A stretch of DNA of 64,000 bases from Effrenium voratum. Lineage: Eukaryota; Sar; Dinophyceae; Suessiales; Symbiodiniaceae. The position numbers and the translations under genes are program-made. Positions 32,749-42,852 of this stretch are shown here, one piece after another (the stretch's first letter is position 1; the number at the start of each line of letters is the position of its first letter). Under the pieces are notes generated by a model. The model ran no database searches. It had not been told where the DNA came from and worked only from the letters and a program-made list of their open reading frames with translations. The stretch lies in the NCBI GenBank assembly GCA_963377175.1, contig CAUJNA010001488.1, positions 1-64,000 of the forward strand, read 5' to 3'.

Positions 32749-35218
32749 GGAAAAAAAGAAATGGGACAAAAAATGCGCCGATGTGATCCAAAACAACCGT
32801 ATAAATCTACCGTTGAATGTTAGGATGGAACGAAGCACTGTAACTAACATTGTAAAGCAGTCTAAGGCAAACGATGAATCGTGGACATTAGACGTCATGC
32901 TTTACCGCGAAGGTGTTAGGGAAGGTGACAACAAAAAGCCGGCTTTCACATACAAAACAGAATACGGAGAACTCAATTATTACCCCATAACAAAGGACGG
33001 TAAGGAGAGAACATACACCGTTAACGCCAGAGCAAATATAGACGAGTATGTAGGCAAACGAATTGTAAAAACCAATGATTATGATCTATTCAGAAAGTTC
33101 ATTGTAACACTCGCCCAAGATCCAGAATTTGAAACAATGCTAAATATTGTGGAAGAGGTTAACCAAGAAGACTAACGCTGTGGCTTACAACGTAGAGACG
33201 GGGTATATTGACGCCTTGAAGATCTTGAGAGCCAGAAAGGTGGAAGGTGGACAGCCTAGTAATCCACGACAAGCCAACCTGAGAAGATCGGAAAACATCA
33301 GTATGTATAATACTTACAAGTGTACCGAGTTGGATACATCGAAAGAAACATTTATGGAAGCAATCCAGAAAGGTAATTATGTAGACAATCAATGTTGGTT
33401 GAATACACTCACTGATTATTATAAAGATACCCTAATGAACAACAAGAAGAAAGAACCAATGTTGCGAGGGATGATACTAAAACTAATAAATAAAACAGAA
33501 CAGGAATTCACAGAGTCGGGGGCGTCAATTGATGACATGATCCCGGTATTTATAAAATACAGAATGCGTGTGAGAATAATAGACCAACTGGGCAAAATCA
33601 TTTATTCTTATTCGCCAGAGATGTTTGACCGCAACATCAGAGCCCTTTATGCAATGGTCAAAAATAATCATATCTACACACTGAATAATAATATTAAAAG
33701 ATTGGAACAGAGACAAAATACTGATGATGCATTTGTAGTAAGGGCACGACCCGACTATCATATAAGTGATAGAGAGAAGCCATCGATTTGCAAAATGTTT
33801 TCTACTATTGATGACATTTTTGAAATGGTTAAGGCAACAATTGCGAACAGAACCGACAAACAGGAAAAGAACTTTTTAGATTTAGTTCATAGAGAGAATG
33901 ATCTAAATAAATTATTTTGCGATTTCAAAAATATCGGGTATGAATGCAGGATTATTCACAAAGCAGGGACTATTTCAGAATTGAGGGCGGACTTCAATCA
34001 TGAATATCTAAATATTAGGTCGCAGTGTTTGGTCGATGACCAAACCAATAGTGACATCACAGTAGACAGAGAAGCGGTTTACAACAATATGACTGAAGCG
34101 ATGTTTACATTCAAAAAGAAATTATTCAATCCAAATCACAAGTCTTATTACAGTCCTACCGATATACACGTTTTAAATAATTATAGAACCATCGTCCCAC
34201 AAGGCGAGTTATTCAAGGGCTTGGATAAATTGGATGTTCCAAAACAGGAGATCGACATGAACAAAGCGTTTACAGATGCATTTAATACGATTACCAGAAT
34301 TGGAGTTTTTAATCAGTTTGATAATTGGAAAGCTTACAATAGTAAATGTAAGATCAAGGATGTAAATATATATTTGGTAAAAGCAGAACTGACACATCAC
34401 AATCTGTTTTTTAATAATGATACTAATATAGTTTATGGTATGTTTCTTAAGCATTTTATGCCACTTGTTGCATCTGGCGAGTTGTCCATTACTCACTACA
34501 AACAGCCCCACTTCATTCACAAGGTAGATAATAAAATGTTGGTTGAGGAACTCTGGGGAAAGCGAATAAGCGAAAATATTGAAGAAGACAAGGCAATTAA
34601 AAGAAAATAATAGCCAACTCGGTTTTTGGCTTGTTGGAAAAAGTAAGAACAGCAGTCAGAGATCATTCGTTTTTAATGATCTCAATGAGCCTTCAGGCAG
34701 ATGCAGGGGGGAAGTTAAACATGATGAGCAGGAATACTGCCAAGTGGGTTGAGGAATACGATGATAATGGCATGTGGTGCCGTGATAGAGAAGTATGTGA
34801 ACAAAACGACAGTTTATATTATATTCTGAATGTGGTTGATAGGTGCGAGTTGTTGAATGGGTTTCGTTTTATTAAAGAAATGCTTTTGCAGTATCATAAT
34901 TTCAAAATGCAATGCGCATATCAACAATTGACAGAGAACAATGTTAAGGTATTGAGTGTCAAATGCGACGCTTTTGTCGTGGACTGTTCGGGTTTTAATA
35001 AGTTTGGTTTGAGAAAGACTCAGCAGTTGCTAGATTTTCACGATGGGATCGGTGGATGGAAATTAGCCAAGACTCACGATGAGATCCATCACACAGGAAA
35101 GCAGTTGTATGAACAGAAGAAGTGTGAAGAGGTTGATAGCCCGATTGTCAAAAATAAGAGAGTTAACATCATTAATGAGTATGATGAAAATGAATTGGTT
35201 GAACTTGTTGAGAAATAA
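32749..35218 (+). pseudogene. Family B DNA polymerase of the virus, frameshifted
   Basis: Replicates the viral genome. The first part (32749-33174) reads NVRMERSTVTNIVKQSKAND…; a shift near 33165 leads to a 487-codon frame ending at 34610, and another at about 34605 leads to the frame ending at 35218. Palm motifs are visible: DMNKAFTDAF (motif A, about 34254), NSVFGLLEK (motif B, about 34617) and SVKCDAFVVD (motif C, about 34961). Motif C has Lys-Cys-Asp where many family members have Asp-Thr-Asp, so one acidic residue is replaced. Before the palm are KNNHIYTLNNNIKRLEQR and a Cys-containing segment YVDNQCWLNTLTDYYKD. Its 5' end was split off by the Copia insertion. The stop at 35216-35218 is in the same frame as the following helicase. 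Confidence 0.78.
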
Positions 35219-35224
35219 AGGTGC

Positions 35225-36479
35225 TTGATGACCAAGGCCAAATTCGCAGGAGCGGGGAAGTCCACCATCTGCAAGAACATGGAGAGACTCAAGGGTTATA
35301 AAGTGTTGTTCGTGGTTCCTACCAATAATCTGGGTTTGGAGTGCGAAGTGGAAAGCGTCGCTGTAAATAAACTCTTCGGTGTAGCAGTCAATACGATCAT
35401 TCGATGTTTGATGTCATTGTGTTTGATGAGATTTGTTTTAATAATACCTTTGTATTGGCAAAAATTAAGGGCTGTGTTGATCAGTTCAAGGACAGTAAAA
35501 TAATGTTGGCAACCGGTGACGCCAAGCAGTTGAGCCCCATAAAAGCACTGACTAACACTAAGAAACACGAGATTTATATGAATGAATGTATTGACAGCAT
35601 TTTTCCTCATCATTTTTTTTGGAAGAGTGCAAGCGATTGAAGACTCAGGAGGACAAGGATAAACTCAAAAGTATTTATGCCGACATCTTTGAGCGTGAGT
35701 TGTCTCTACATGATGTCACCAATAAGTATTTTAAATATACCGATGACATCACAGGAACAGAAAGCAATGTCGCATATTTAAATAACACTTGTAGAGAGGT
35801 TTCAAGGCAGATCAGGAAACGACAGGGCAAACAAAATGAGTTTGAAGTCGGCGAGATCATGATATGCAGAGAGTATAGGAAGACAAAAACCTATAAGTTA
35901 AAGGTGAATTTTAGGTATGAGATAATTAATATTTCCGATCCTTGGATTACCATTGCTAATATCAAAACACGAGAAGAGATTACGCTAAATATTGGTATCT
36001 TGAGAAGTCATTTTATCTTTGCCTTCTGTTATACTTGTCATTCTGTTCAGGGGTGTTCCATTGATGACGATGTCGTGATATTTGATTGGAACCATCATCT
36101 GATAACTCGCGAGTGGCTTTGGACGGGAATCACTCGGGCAAGGGATTTAAACAGAGTAAAATTTTACAAATACAGTAGTGGTTTAAATGAAGAGTTTAAC
36201 GCAAAATGCATTATGAATTATTTTGATAGAAAGGTGTTAGCACACAAGGAACAGGATCGTAAAAATGGCTTTGGTGTTCCAAAAGAAAATTATGTAGATG
36301 CCGAATGGTTGAAGGACAACGTCAATGGCAAGTGTGCCAACTGTGGCTGTGGTTTGGTGTTGTCAATGGATTCTGGTAATATAAATTCTAATCTGACTTG
36401 TCAAAGGTTATGTAATGATCTTCCCCACACAAAGGATAACGCTGTGCTTCTTGTAATAGATGCTTCAGTGATAAAATAA
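35225..36479 (+). pseudogene. SF1 helicase (Pif1/RecD-like) with C-terminal zinc/HNH-like segment, frameshifted
   Basis: Walker A is KFAGAGKSTICKNM (about 35237-35278), Walker B IVFDEICF (about 35415-35438) and motif III MLATGDAKQLSPI (about 35504-35542). Motifs V/VI are CYTCHSVQGCSIDDDVVIFD and EWLWTGITRARDLNRV (about 36029-36160). Three frames are needed, with shifts near 35400 and 35625. The last 60 codons carry CANCGCGLVLSMDSGN and CQRLCNDLPHTKDN, which look like a Cys-Cys/HNH-type zinc fold. It would unwind DNA ahead of the polymerase. Only a TAA and two codons separate it, in the same frame, from the polymerase. Confidence 0.78.
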
Positions 36480-36511
36480 CATATTGATATATATTTTATT
36501 GTATTATAGAT

Positions 36512-37429
36512 ATGAGTGAAAAAGACAAGATAATCAGTGAGGTCTACTACGATCAGGCTGGGTTTGGTAGCATCGCCACCACTTACAAAGATGCAAAGAA
36601 GAAAGATGCATCCATAACAATGCAAGATGTCAAGGAGTGGTTTCAAGAGAACGTGGAACGGAAAAAACAACTGTCTGGATACAATTCGTTTATTGCCCCT
36701 GATATCAACTTTGAAAGTCAATTGGATCTGCTTTTTATATCAAAAAACGATTTAGATAATCAAAAATTTAGGATAGGCTTATTGCTTATTGATGTATTTT
36801 CCCGCAAAGCCGTGGTGGTGCCTGTTGCATCCAAGCAACCTGCCGACATCACGGCTGGGATCATGGAGGCATTAAACAAAATGGGAGGGAAACCCAAATT
36901 AATTTATTCGGATGACGAGGGGAGTCTCAATACCCAAGATCTTGTCGATATTTTCAAGAACGAAGGGACCCAAAACTATAAAGCACGAGGGCACCCCCAT
37001 TTCGCCGAGCGTTTCATTCGCACGTTCAAGGACATGCTTTTCAAGAGGGTTGATGCAGACGAGAAAAAGGGAAAGGTTAATATACAATGGGTTGATTATA
37101 TCCCCGAGATCATGCTGACGTACAACAGTAAAATGGTTCATTCTGCCCACGATACGACTCCAAACGATGCCCGCAAAAAGGGAAACCATCTTGAGGTCAA
37201 GATGAAGCTTGAGATGAACAGAATCAAAACCCGTAAATATCCCCCTGTTAGGGTTGGCGATGAGGTCAACATATACCGCAAAAAAGGGATTTCCGAGAAA
37301 GAAAGAACGAGCAACTGGAGCAGTGTCAAATACAAGGTTTCAAGGGTTGAAAAGAAACTTGGTCAAGATTATTATTCTGTTGAAGGGATGAAGCGCCCCT
37401 ACTTGAGGTCAGAGATTCTGAAGGTTTGA
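36512..37429 (+). CDS. Retroviral-type (rve/DDE) integrase, 305 aa, intact
   Basis: Inserts the viral genome into host DNA. The N-terminal 70 residues are helical (ITMQDVKEWFQENVERKKQL). The core reads FESQLDLLFI (first Asp), LIDVFSRKAVVVPV, LIYSDDEGSL (second Asp) and HPHFAERFIRTFKDML (Glu about 31 residues later). The C-terminal part has a chromo/SH3-like strand set (PPVRVGDEVNIYRKKG, VKYKVSRVEKKLGQDYYSVE). This integrase type is the hallmark of Polintons and of some PLVs. It is open from end to end. Start follows TATATTTTATTGTATTATAGAT. Its last 25 codons recur as a relic at 37742-37826. Confidence 0.85.
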   Translation: MSEKDKIISEVYYDQAGFGSIATTYKDAKKKDASITMQDVKEWFQENVERKKQLSGYNSFIAPDINFESQLDLLFISKNDLDNQKFRIGLLLIDVFSRKAVVVPVASKQPADITAGIMEALNKMGGKPKLIYSDDEGSLNTQDLVDIFKNEGTQNYKARGHPHFAERFIRTFKDMLFKRVDADEKKGKVNIQWVDYIPEIMLTYNSKMVHSAHDTTPNDARKKGNHLEVKMKLEMNRIKTRKYPPVRVGDEVNIYRKKGISEKERTSNWSSVKYKVSRVEKKLGQDYYSVEGMKRPYLRSEILKV

Positions 37430-37489
37430 ACACAAACCAGTCACCAACAACAAGGTTTGAGACGATATGTCAATGTTTCTGGGACACGG

Positions 37490-37582
37490 TTTCTATGATG
37501 ACGTGTCACTGTTTCTATGACGACATGTCACTGTTGCTGTGACGATATATCATAAGCAACATTTGCTGAGACAACGTGTCAT
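37490..37582 (+). repeat. Minisatellite, about 22-bp unit
   Basis: Repeats of the form GTTTCTATGATGACGTGTCACT with variants (about four copies). Lies between the integrase and the next array. Confidence 0.7.
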
Positions 37583-37585
37583 AAT

Positions 37586-37748
37586 GGTGGTGACTAAACT
37601 CACCAATGGCGGTGACCAAAGTCACCAACGGTGGTGAATAAAGTACCAGTGCTGGTGATTAAACTTACCAGTGGTGGTGACTAAACTTACTGGTGGTGGT
37701 GAGCAAAGTCACCAATGGTGGTGACTAAACTCACCAATGGTGGTGAGG
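37586..37748 (+). repeat. Minisatellite, 22-bp unit, about 7.5 copies
   Basis: Units such as GGTGGTGACTAAACTCACCA and variants (AAAGTCACCAA, TTACCAGT). Each unit is partly self-complementary (GGTGAC…GTCACC). Confidence 0.85.
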
Positions 37749-37826
37749 AACAACTAGGACAAAATTATTACTCCGTTGAAGGGATGAGTTGCCCCTTTTT
37801 GAGGTCAGAGATTCCGAAGGTGTAAG
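37742..37826 (+). pseudogene. Relic of the integrase C terminus
   Basis: The reading EEQLGQNYYSVEGMSCPFLR, then SEIPKV and a stop, parallels the last residues of the integrase (KKLGQDYYSVEGMKRPYLRS…). At DNA level the two are clearly related but differ at about 15 of 80 positions, so it is an older copy or a duplication made with the minisatellite. Confidence 0.82.
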
Positions 37827-38070
37827 TATATCAGAAGGTCTCCCTTGCGACATGCCGTGGCTGATTTTTGGACAGAGCGGGTTTGATCTTGTGATTTTGT
37901 TTCATGCGATTTGGTTGTAGACCTTTGCGTGTGTGATTGAATGTGATTCCACCAACGGTTGGTTCAAGCTTGAGGTAGCGTGCTTGGGTGATTTGCGACA
38001 GGACGTAATGCACAACAGTCATTGAAAGTTTCATGTCTGTTTAGGTTTATGTCTCTCTCAATCACGCGCA

Positions 38071-39987
38071 ATGGCAGAAGCAGCGCCGCCAAAGAAGCGG
38101 AAGCTGACCCATGACTGGCTTGTGCGCCAACTGCATGATTTTGAAGAGGATGTGAAGGAGAATGTAGCGAATCATCTTTTTGATTTTGACGAAAACGATC
38201 TGAAGAATGCGCCAGTCTCATCCTTGCTTAGTCTGCTTCCACAAGAGCTTGAGTCGAAGACCCGACAGAAAGTAGCCCTGCGTTTGGAGAATAAGATTCG
38301 GGAAGTCTTCCGACCACCAGCGCCCGCCCCTTGGCTTAAACATAATCAATATGTTTGTTTCATTCCCTTTTTTAGGTTTGGTTGTTTAGTTCCTCTCTGG
38401 TTCATAGGTATGTTTGCTTGAGTGGGTCATTTGTTTGTGTTTGGGGTTGCTTGTTCCTTGTTTTGTTGGTTTGCCTTCACTGCACTGCTCAGGACCCTGG
38501 ATATCAAGATGAACTTTGCCATTGGCTGGATGAGGCTGTGTCCAAGACACCGAAGCCCAGCAACTGGGAAGCTGACACCGTGCAGGAGTTTGCACACAAT
38601 ATTCTGGGAAAGAGGGACATGAATAAAAGGCTGGTTCTGCGAAAGTGTTACATGGACATGTGTAGCCTTGTCCACAAATGGTTGCTTCACAATTTCTCCC
38701 AAGAGGACATGGGCGTTTTCGTCATTACAGGCACTCCCGGCATTGGGAAATCCGTTTTTCTGGCTTATGTGGCAAGTCGTTTGGCTGAAGAGGGCATCAA
38801 CATCGTCATCCAGCTGGGCAAAAGATGGTGGTCGCATTTCAGGGCAGACCATCGCCATGCGCACTGAAAAAAAAGCGAGACATAGACATGCTCCTTGACC
38901 ACTCCAAAACTGTTCTATTGGCAGACCCAGTTGGCGGTGAGAACTCCCAGCCTGTTGACCCAACTACGACAGTGTTTGGAAGCAGGCTGAAGGTCGTTCA
39001 AAGCGCTATTTCATGCCAGTTTGGTCAGAAGAGGAGGTGCTGAACCATTGGAAAGCTGGGGGCCTACTGCAGATTTGCAAGGAAGAAGCAGACGTGAAGA
39101 AGGCATATTCCATGATTGGAGGGGGTGTGCGATACTTGCGCAAATTGCTGGTGGCAGCAGCCGAGAATAAGACCACTCTGGAAGAGGAAGCAAAGCAGAT
39201 GATTCGCGACTGCGTCGTCAAGTGCACGTTTGAAGACTTGTGTCAGGCTGCTGACAGTGGCGGTGCAGACATGGATGCGCAGAACAACAGGAGCAAGATG
39301 AGTCGGGTGCTACACATCCATTCGGATGCCAAGTTTCAGACGCCCAATGTGAAGTTGATTGAGTCCGAGGTTGTTCTCAACATTTTGTGTGACCAACTGG
39401 CAGAGAAGCAACGGAAAGCTCTTCCTGACCTTATCAGGGCAAGTTTGAATATCACCCCTTTGGGCACACTGTGCGGTCGGCTATTTCAGATGCACGTCGC
39501 CGAGGTTTGCAAATCCAAGAAGGTGGAGCTTGTTTGCACTGCGTTGAAGACGAATAAGGACAAGACAGAGTCAGCTGCAGTCAAAATTTGCATCCCGACC
39601 CTTCAGAAGATGCTCAAGAAGTTGGGTGACCAGCCACCGCCAAAGCCTTTGCCAGAATTTGATGAGAATTGCTTGTATTGTCCTGAATCTGAGACATTTC
39701 CAGCCGCTGATTTTTTCTTTGTTACCAATGAGGGCAAGAACATCACGCTTTGGCTACTGCAGGTCACGAAGGCAAAAAGTCACGACTGCAAGATTGATGC
39801 TTCTTACGGGCAGTTCAACAACTATTTCCAACTGAATGGAGTCAAGAGCATCAAGTGGGTTGTAGTCGCTCCTGAAGGTGACATTGCAGAAGGATATGCG
39901 TCGAGGCAGAAGGTTGTCGGCGCATGGGGTGTTTCGGAGAAATGCAAGGTCAACGTTGAGCAGTATGTGAGTTCATGGAAGGTATGA
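38071..39987 (+). pseudogene. RHS/Crinkler-type protein: P-loop NTPase plus REase-like C terminus
   Basis: First exon-like part MAEAAPPKKRKLTHDWLVRQ (nuclear-localisation-like KKRK) to about 38333. A probable intron follows, ending at the AG near 38491. Then come DELCHWLDEAVSKTPKPSNW and the Walker A loop VFVITGTPGIGKSVFLAYVA (about 38730). Frames break around 38830-39010, after which 324 codons run open to 39987, with a C-terminal REase-like patch (FPAADFFFVTN, LWLLQVTKAKSHDCKI). NTPase followed by an REase-superfamily domain is the layout of retrotransposon-hotspot and some Crinkler proteins, a group of polymorphic nuclear proteins; their roles in conflict or effector activity are known for relatives only. 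The middle frameshifts suggest a pseudogene, or missed introns. Confidence 0.65.
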
Positions 39988-41049
39988 TCTTGACTCGTTC
40001 AAGCGACTGAAATGCGGCGAAAAATGGTGGGGTGGGGAGAGGCGGTGTTGGAAAAACCGGATTTGCAATATGTTTGCAATTCCAACGGCGGATTTTGCAG
40101 TTCCAACGGCAGATTTTGCAGTTCCAACAGCGTCTGTTGCAGTTCCAACGGCATTTTTGCTGTTTCATGGTAGTTTCGGCGGTGTGTCTACTGAAGCCTT
40201 GTTCAATCCGCATTTTGCCATCCCATGTTACACAGATTATTTTCAAGATTTGAGTTAGCCCTTAGAATATTCCTTTTTCCATTGGTTAACCACTTTTCGG
40301 GGCGAACATAGGGTTGTTTTTTAGACTGTTCGTATTTGTTGGAAATGGGAAAGGGTGTCAAGTTGGATCAAGGGAGAAATTATTGAGATCTTGGGGTTGA
40401 GATCTTGGGAATGAAAAAATGTTGGTATGTAGCTTGGATTTTTTTGGTGGGATTTGTTGAGGTGGTCGTTAGTTATGATTGTTGTTATTGAATGAGTGTA
40501 AGGGTGATGTTGAGATGGGGTAAGAAATGAAGATGGGTATATGAATATGTGTTTTTTGGTGTTGGATTGGTTGGGTGATTGAATTTGAATGTTGAAAATA
40601 GGTTGTTTTAGTGGGCGTATTCAGAATGTGCCCAAAAGTGTGGGGGGGACCCTAGGACCGGATGGCAAAATGCGGACGGGAAAGCCCCTGTCTAACTAAA
40701 GGCCCCGTAGCTCTAATGATTCAATGTTGACTCAACAATGCCTTGGTGTCAGGCGGTAAGCTTGTAGAGTCGCTCTTAAGCGAGAAGAACGGGCTTTTCA
40801 GAAGTTGCAGAAATTGGCAATTTTGTGCCTTTTTTCACCCCGCGGAACCGCGACACATTTGCGACACAAACGACACTTTGGCCACCTCCTTTTCGGGCCG
40901 AAACTTTTACACAGCAAAATAGGTGTGTGCGCCTCTGGCAACATCGCAGAAAAAGAGGCGAAGCGTTTTGCTTGCCGGATGGTTTGCTTCCTTGTTTTGT
41001 TCATCCGTCAATTATCCTTTTATGCCCCTTTTTGCCCACCCACCCACCC
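39988..41049. other. No gene seen; left flank of the YR retrotransposon
   Basis: T/G-rich sequence around 40260-40630, then a stretch (about 40900-41010) that resembles 50690-50775 (shared words GCGCCTCTG, GCAACATC, TTTTGCTTG), probably a dispersed repeat. CCCACC repeats lie just before the A1 repeat. No coding signal. Confidence 0.55.
40080..40163 (+). repeat. Minisatellite, 21-bp unit, 4 copies
   Basis: Four copies of TTCCAACGGCAGATTTTGCA with small changes, following the RHS-type gene. Confidence 0.85.
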
Positions 41050-41155
41050 GCTAGGGGTTGTTTGTTCCCCCGTGTTATAGGGACATGTGAATCTACACCG
41101 CTTGTGGCCATGTCTGCTCCAAGCTAAACAACCATGCGGTTTCCATTTTTGAAAC
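41050..41155 (+). repeat. Split direct repeat A1 (106 bp)
   Basis: Starts GCTAGGGGTTGTTTGTTC and ends CCATTTTTGAAAC. Matches A2 at 47359-47464 with one mismatch. Confidence 0.95.
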
Positions 41156-41605
41156 GCCATGTCCGCTTCGCCGCTTCGCCTTGCCTTGCCGTTTCGCCTA
41201 GCCTTATGCCTCGCATTGGCCCCGCATGGTTTTTAGTGCAGGCCTCAGTGCTCACCATTGTCAAACTCGTTTTGCACCATTGGCCCCACTTTGCAGCCTG
41301 CCTTCTTGCAGCCTAGCCAAGCCCAGTTTCGAGGACACGTGGGCTTATCAGGCTATTTCCTGTTTGTTGGCCCGCAGGCCTAGCCAAATCATACGGATTC
41401 CCTCCGGACGGACGCTTCCGCCAGGATCGCACGCTGTGCAGCTGTTGGGCCGCGCCCCACTCAGCACAGCCTTGGGCCCAGCGCGCTTGCTGGAGGGCCT
41501 CAAGGCCATTTCCCAATAGTTTCAGCTGTGGGGCCGCGCCCCGCATTGAGCCACTAAGGCCCCAGCGCGCTCGCTACTGCTCGGCGGCATCTTGCTGGCA
41601 GCTCA

Positions 41606-42515
41606 TTGCAGTTTGAGATTCAAAGATTTGCAACGCATTTCCTTTCACTCATTGTCTTTGTCCGCCCACGCACTGCGCGGCACGTGCTGGGCCACGAAGA
41701 CAACAAGCCAAAGTCTTGCCAGCCCTTCGGCTTCGCAGGGACCAGCACATCCACATCCTGGGTAGTTGCCTGGCTTCGCCTTCTCGAGCAGGCGTGGCAA
41801 GCCACGAAAACCCGCTTCACGCAGGACACCACACCAGACTTCTTGCTGCCATGCCTTTCGCCACTCGATACAGACCCAGGCCCAGCCTTCACCGCACCGA
41901 TGTCGTTTTTTTCAGGCCCTATCTTTCGTGAGATGGGCGCTGCAAACCTTCTGGTTGCCACCCGGCTCCGCCCAGGTTACACAGACAGAGGCATTGGCTT
42001 TCACGCTGCGCAGCTTGAAAACATGCCTTTTGAGCGCCTCTGCGCAGCTCAGGTTGCCGGAGGACAGCCGCCGCTTGCAGGGCCACCACAAGCTGTCCTC
42101 CGCTCAGCTGTACTCAAGAGACGACACAATTGAAGCACTGTGGCTTCAAAGACAGCTCTCAACCGCTGCGCGCGGAGGCTGGAGGCCCCCGCGACCGCAA
42201 GCTCGAGGGGGACAGTGCCCCACCATCGAACCGCCGTTTGTCTTGCCGGGCCATGCCATGCCAGAAGCACTTTGCCTCGCCGAACTCGAGAAGGCCATAC
42301 CGTCTTTTCTTTACAGCAGAGAGATCGCTGCACTGTCCCAGCCCGGAACAACCAGGGTGCTCGATTCTGACAAGGAGGCAACCGCAGTGTTGGCGTTTGC
42401 CCTCGACCAATCCAACTCTGAATCGGAAAGCTCGTCAGGCACCGAACCTGACAAAGAGGATTTACCATCTCTTTGCATCCCGTGCAAAGCAGCCTTGGGA
42501 GCCTTGGGGGCGTGA
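41606..42515 (+). pseudogene. Tyrosine recombinase of the YR retroelement, C-terminal domain
   Basis: The diagnostic stretch is FTLRSLKTCLLSASAQLRLP, then SRRLQGHHKLSSAQLYSRDD (about 42085-42127): Arg, the GHH histidine and the nucleophile Tyr of the recombinase box. WRPPRPQARGGQ follows, a phrase I associate with dinoflagellate members. The usual His before Ser-Leu-Lys is Arg here. The upstream part lies in the neighbouring frame (from 41606), so there is a frameshift near 42000. A Cys-containing tail (CIPCKAALG) and a further frame with KLSGLTFCQRKACKAFF follow to about 42870. Confidence 0.7.
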
Positions 42516-42852
42516 CGCACGCCATACATCACACAGATGAGGCAGACGCATCCTGCAACGCCACAGCATGCGGTCTGGCACTGCGCCCAGGCGCATGCTT
42601 GGTACACAAGCTCTCCGGTCTCACATTTTGCCAGCGCAAAGCATGCAAAGCCTTTTTCGCCCAAGCCGCAGGAGTGAAAGGTACCCCACCCACATGCATT
42701 GCACATGGGTTTTGCTGTTCACAGCCCAGGTGTAGCACTTCACCCAGGCGGGTAGAGCAGGTTTCGCGTAATTCAGGATGTGCGCCTGCACTGCCCAAAA
42801 TGTGTCCCGCAGCCATTTCCTCTTCATTTAGGAGTGGTTTAACTACTGAACT

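Larger units (their letters stand above)
13901..37430. mobile_element. Endogenous Polinton-like virus (PLV), degraded, interrupted by a Copia element
   Basis: About 16 kb remain once the 7.4-kb retrotransposon is subtracted, which is normal for Polintons and PLVs. The base composition is strikingly AT-rich against both flanks, most of all in 13901-25335. The hallmark set is present: FtsK/A32-like ATPase, double-jelly-roll major capsid protein, minor capsid protein, lipase-like protein, S74 fibre, family B polymerase, SF1 helicase and rve integrase. The left edge cuts into a small ORF and no terminal inverted repeat or target duplication was found, so at least that end is lost. The right edge is set after the integrase; minisatellites and an integrase-tail relic follow. 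Confidence 0.9.

Noticed and set aside
37490..37748. CRISPR-like look of regularly spaced repeats
   Set aside because: Units are contiguous 22-mers without unique spacers, in eukaryotic DNA with no cas genes; minisatellites.
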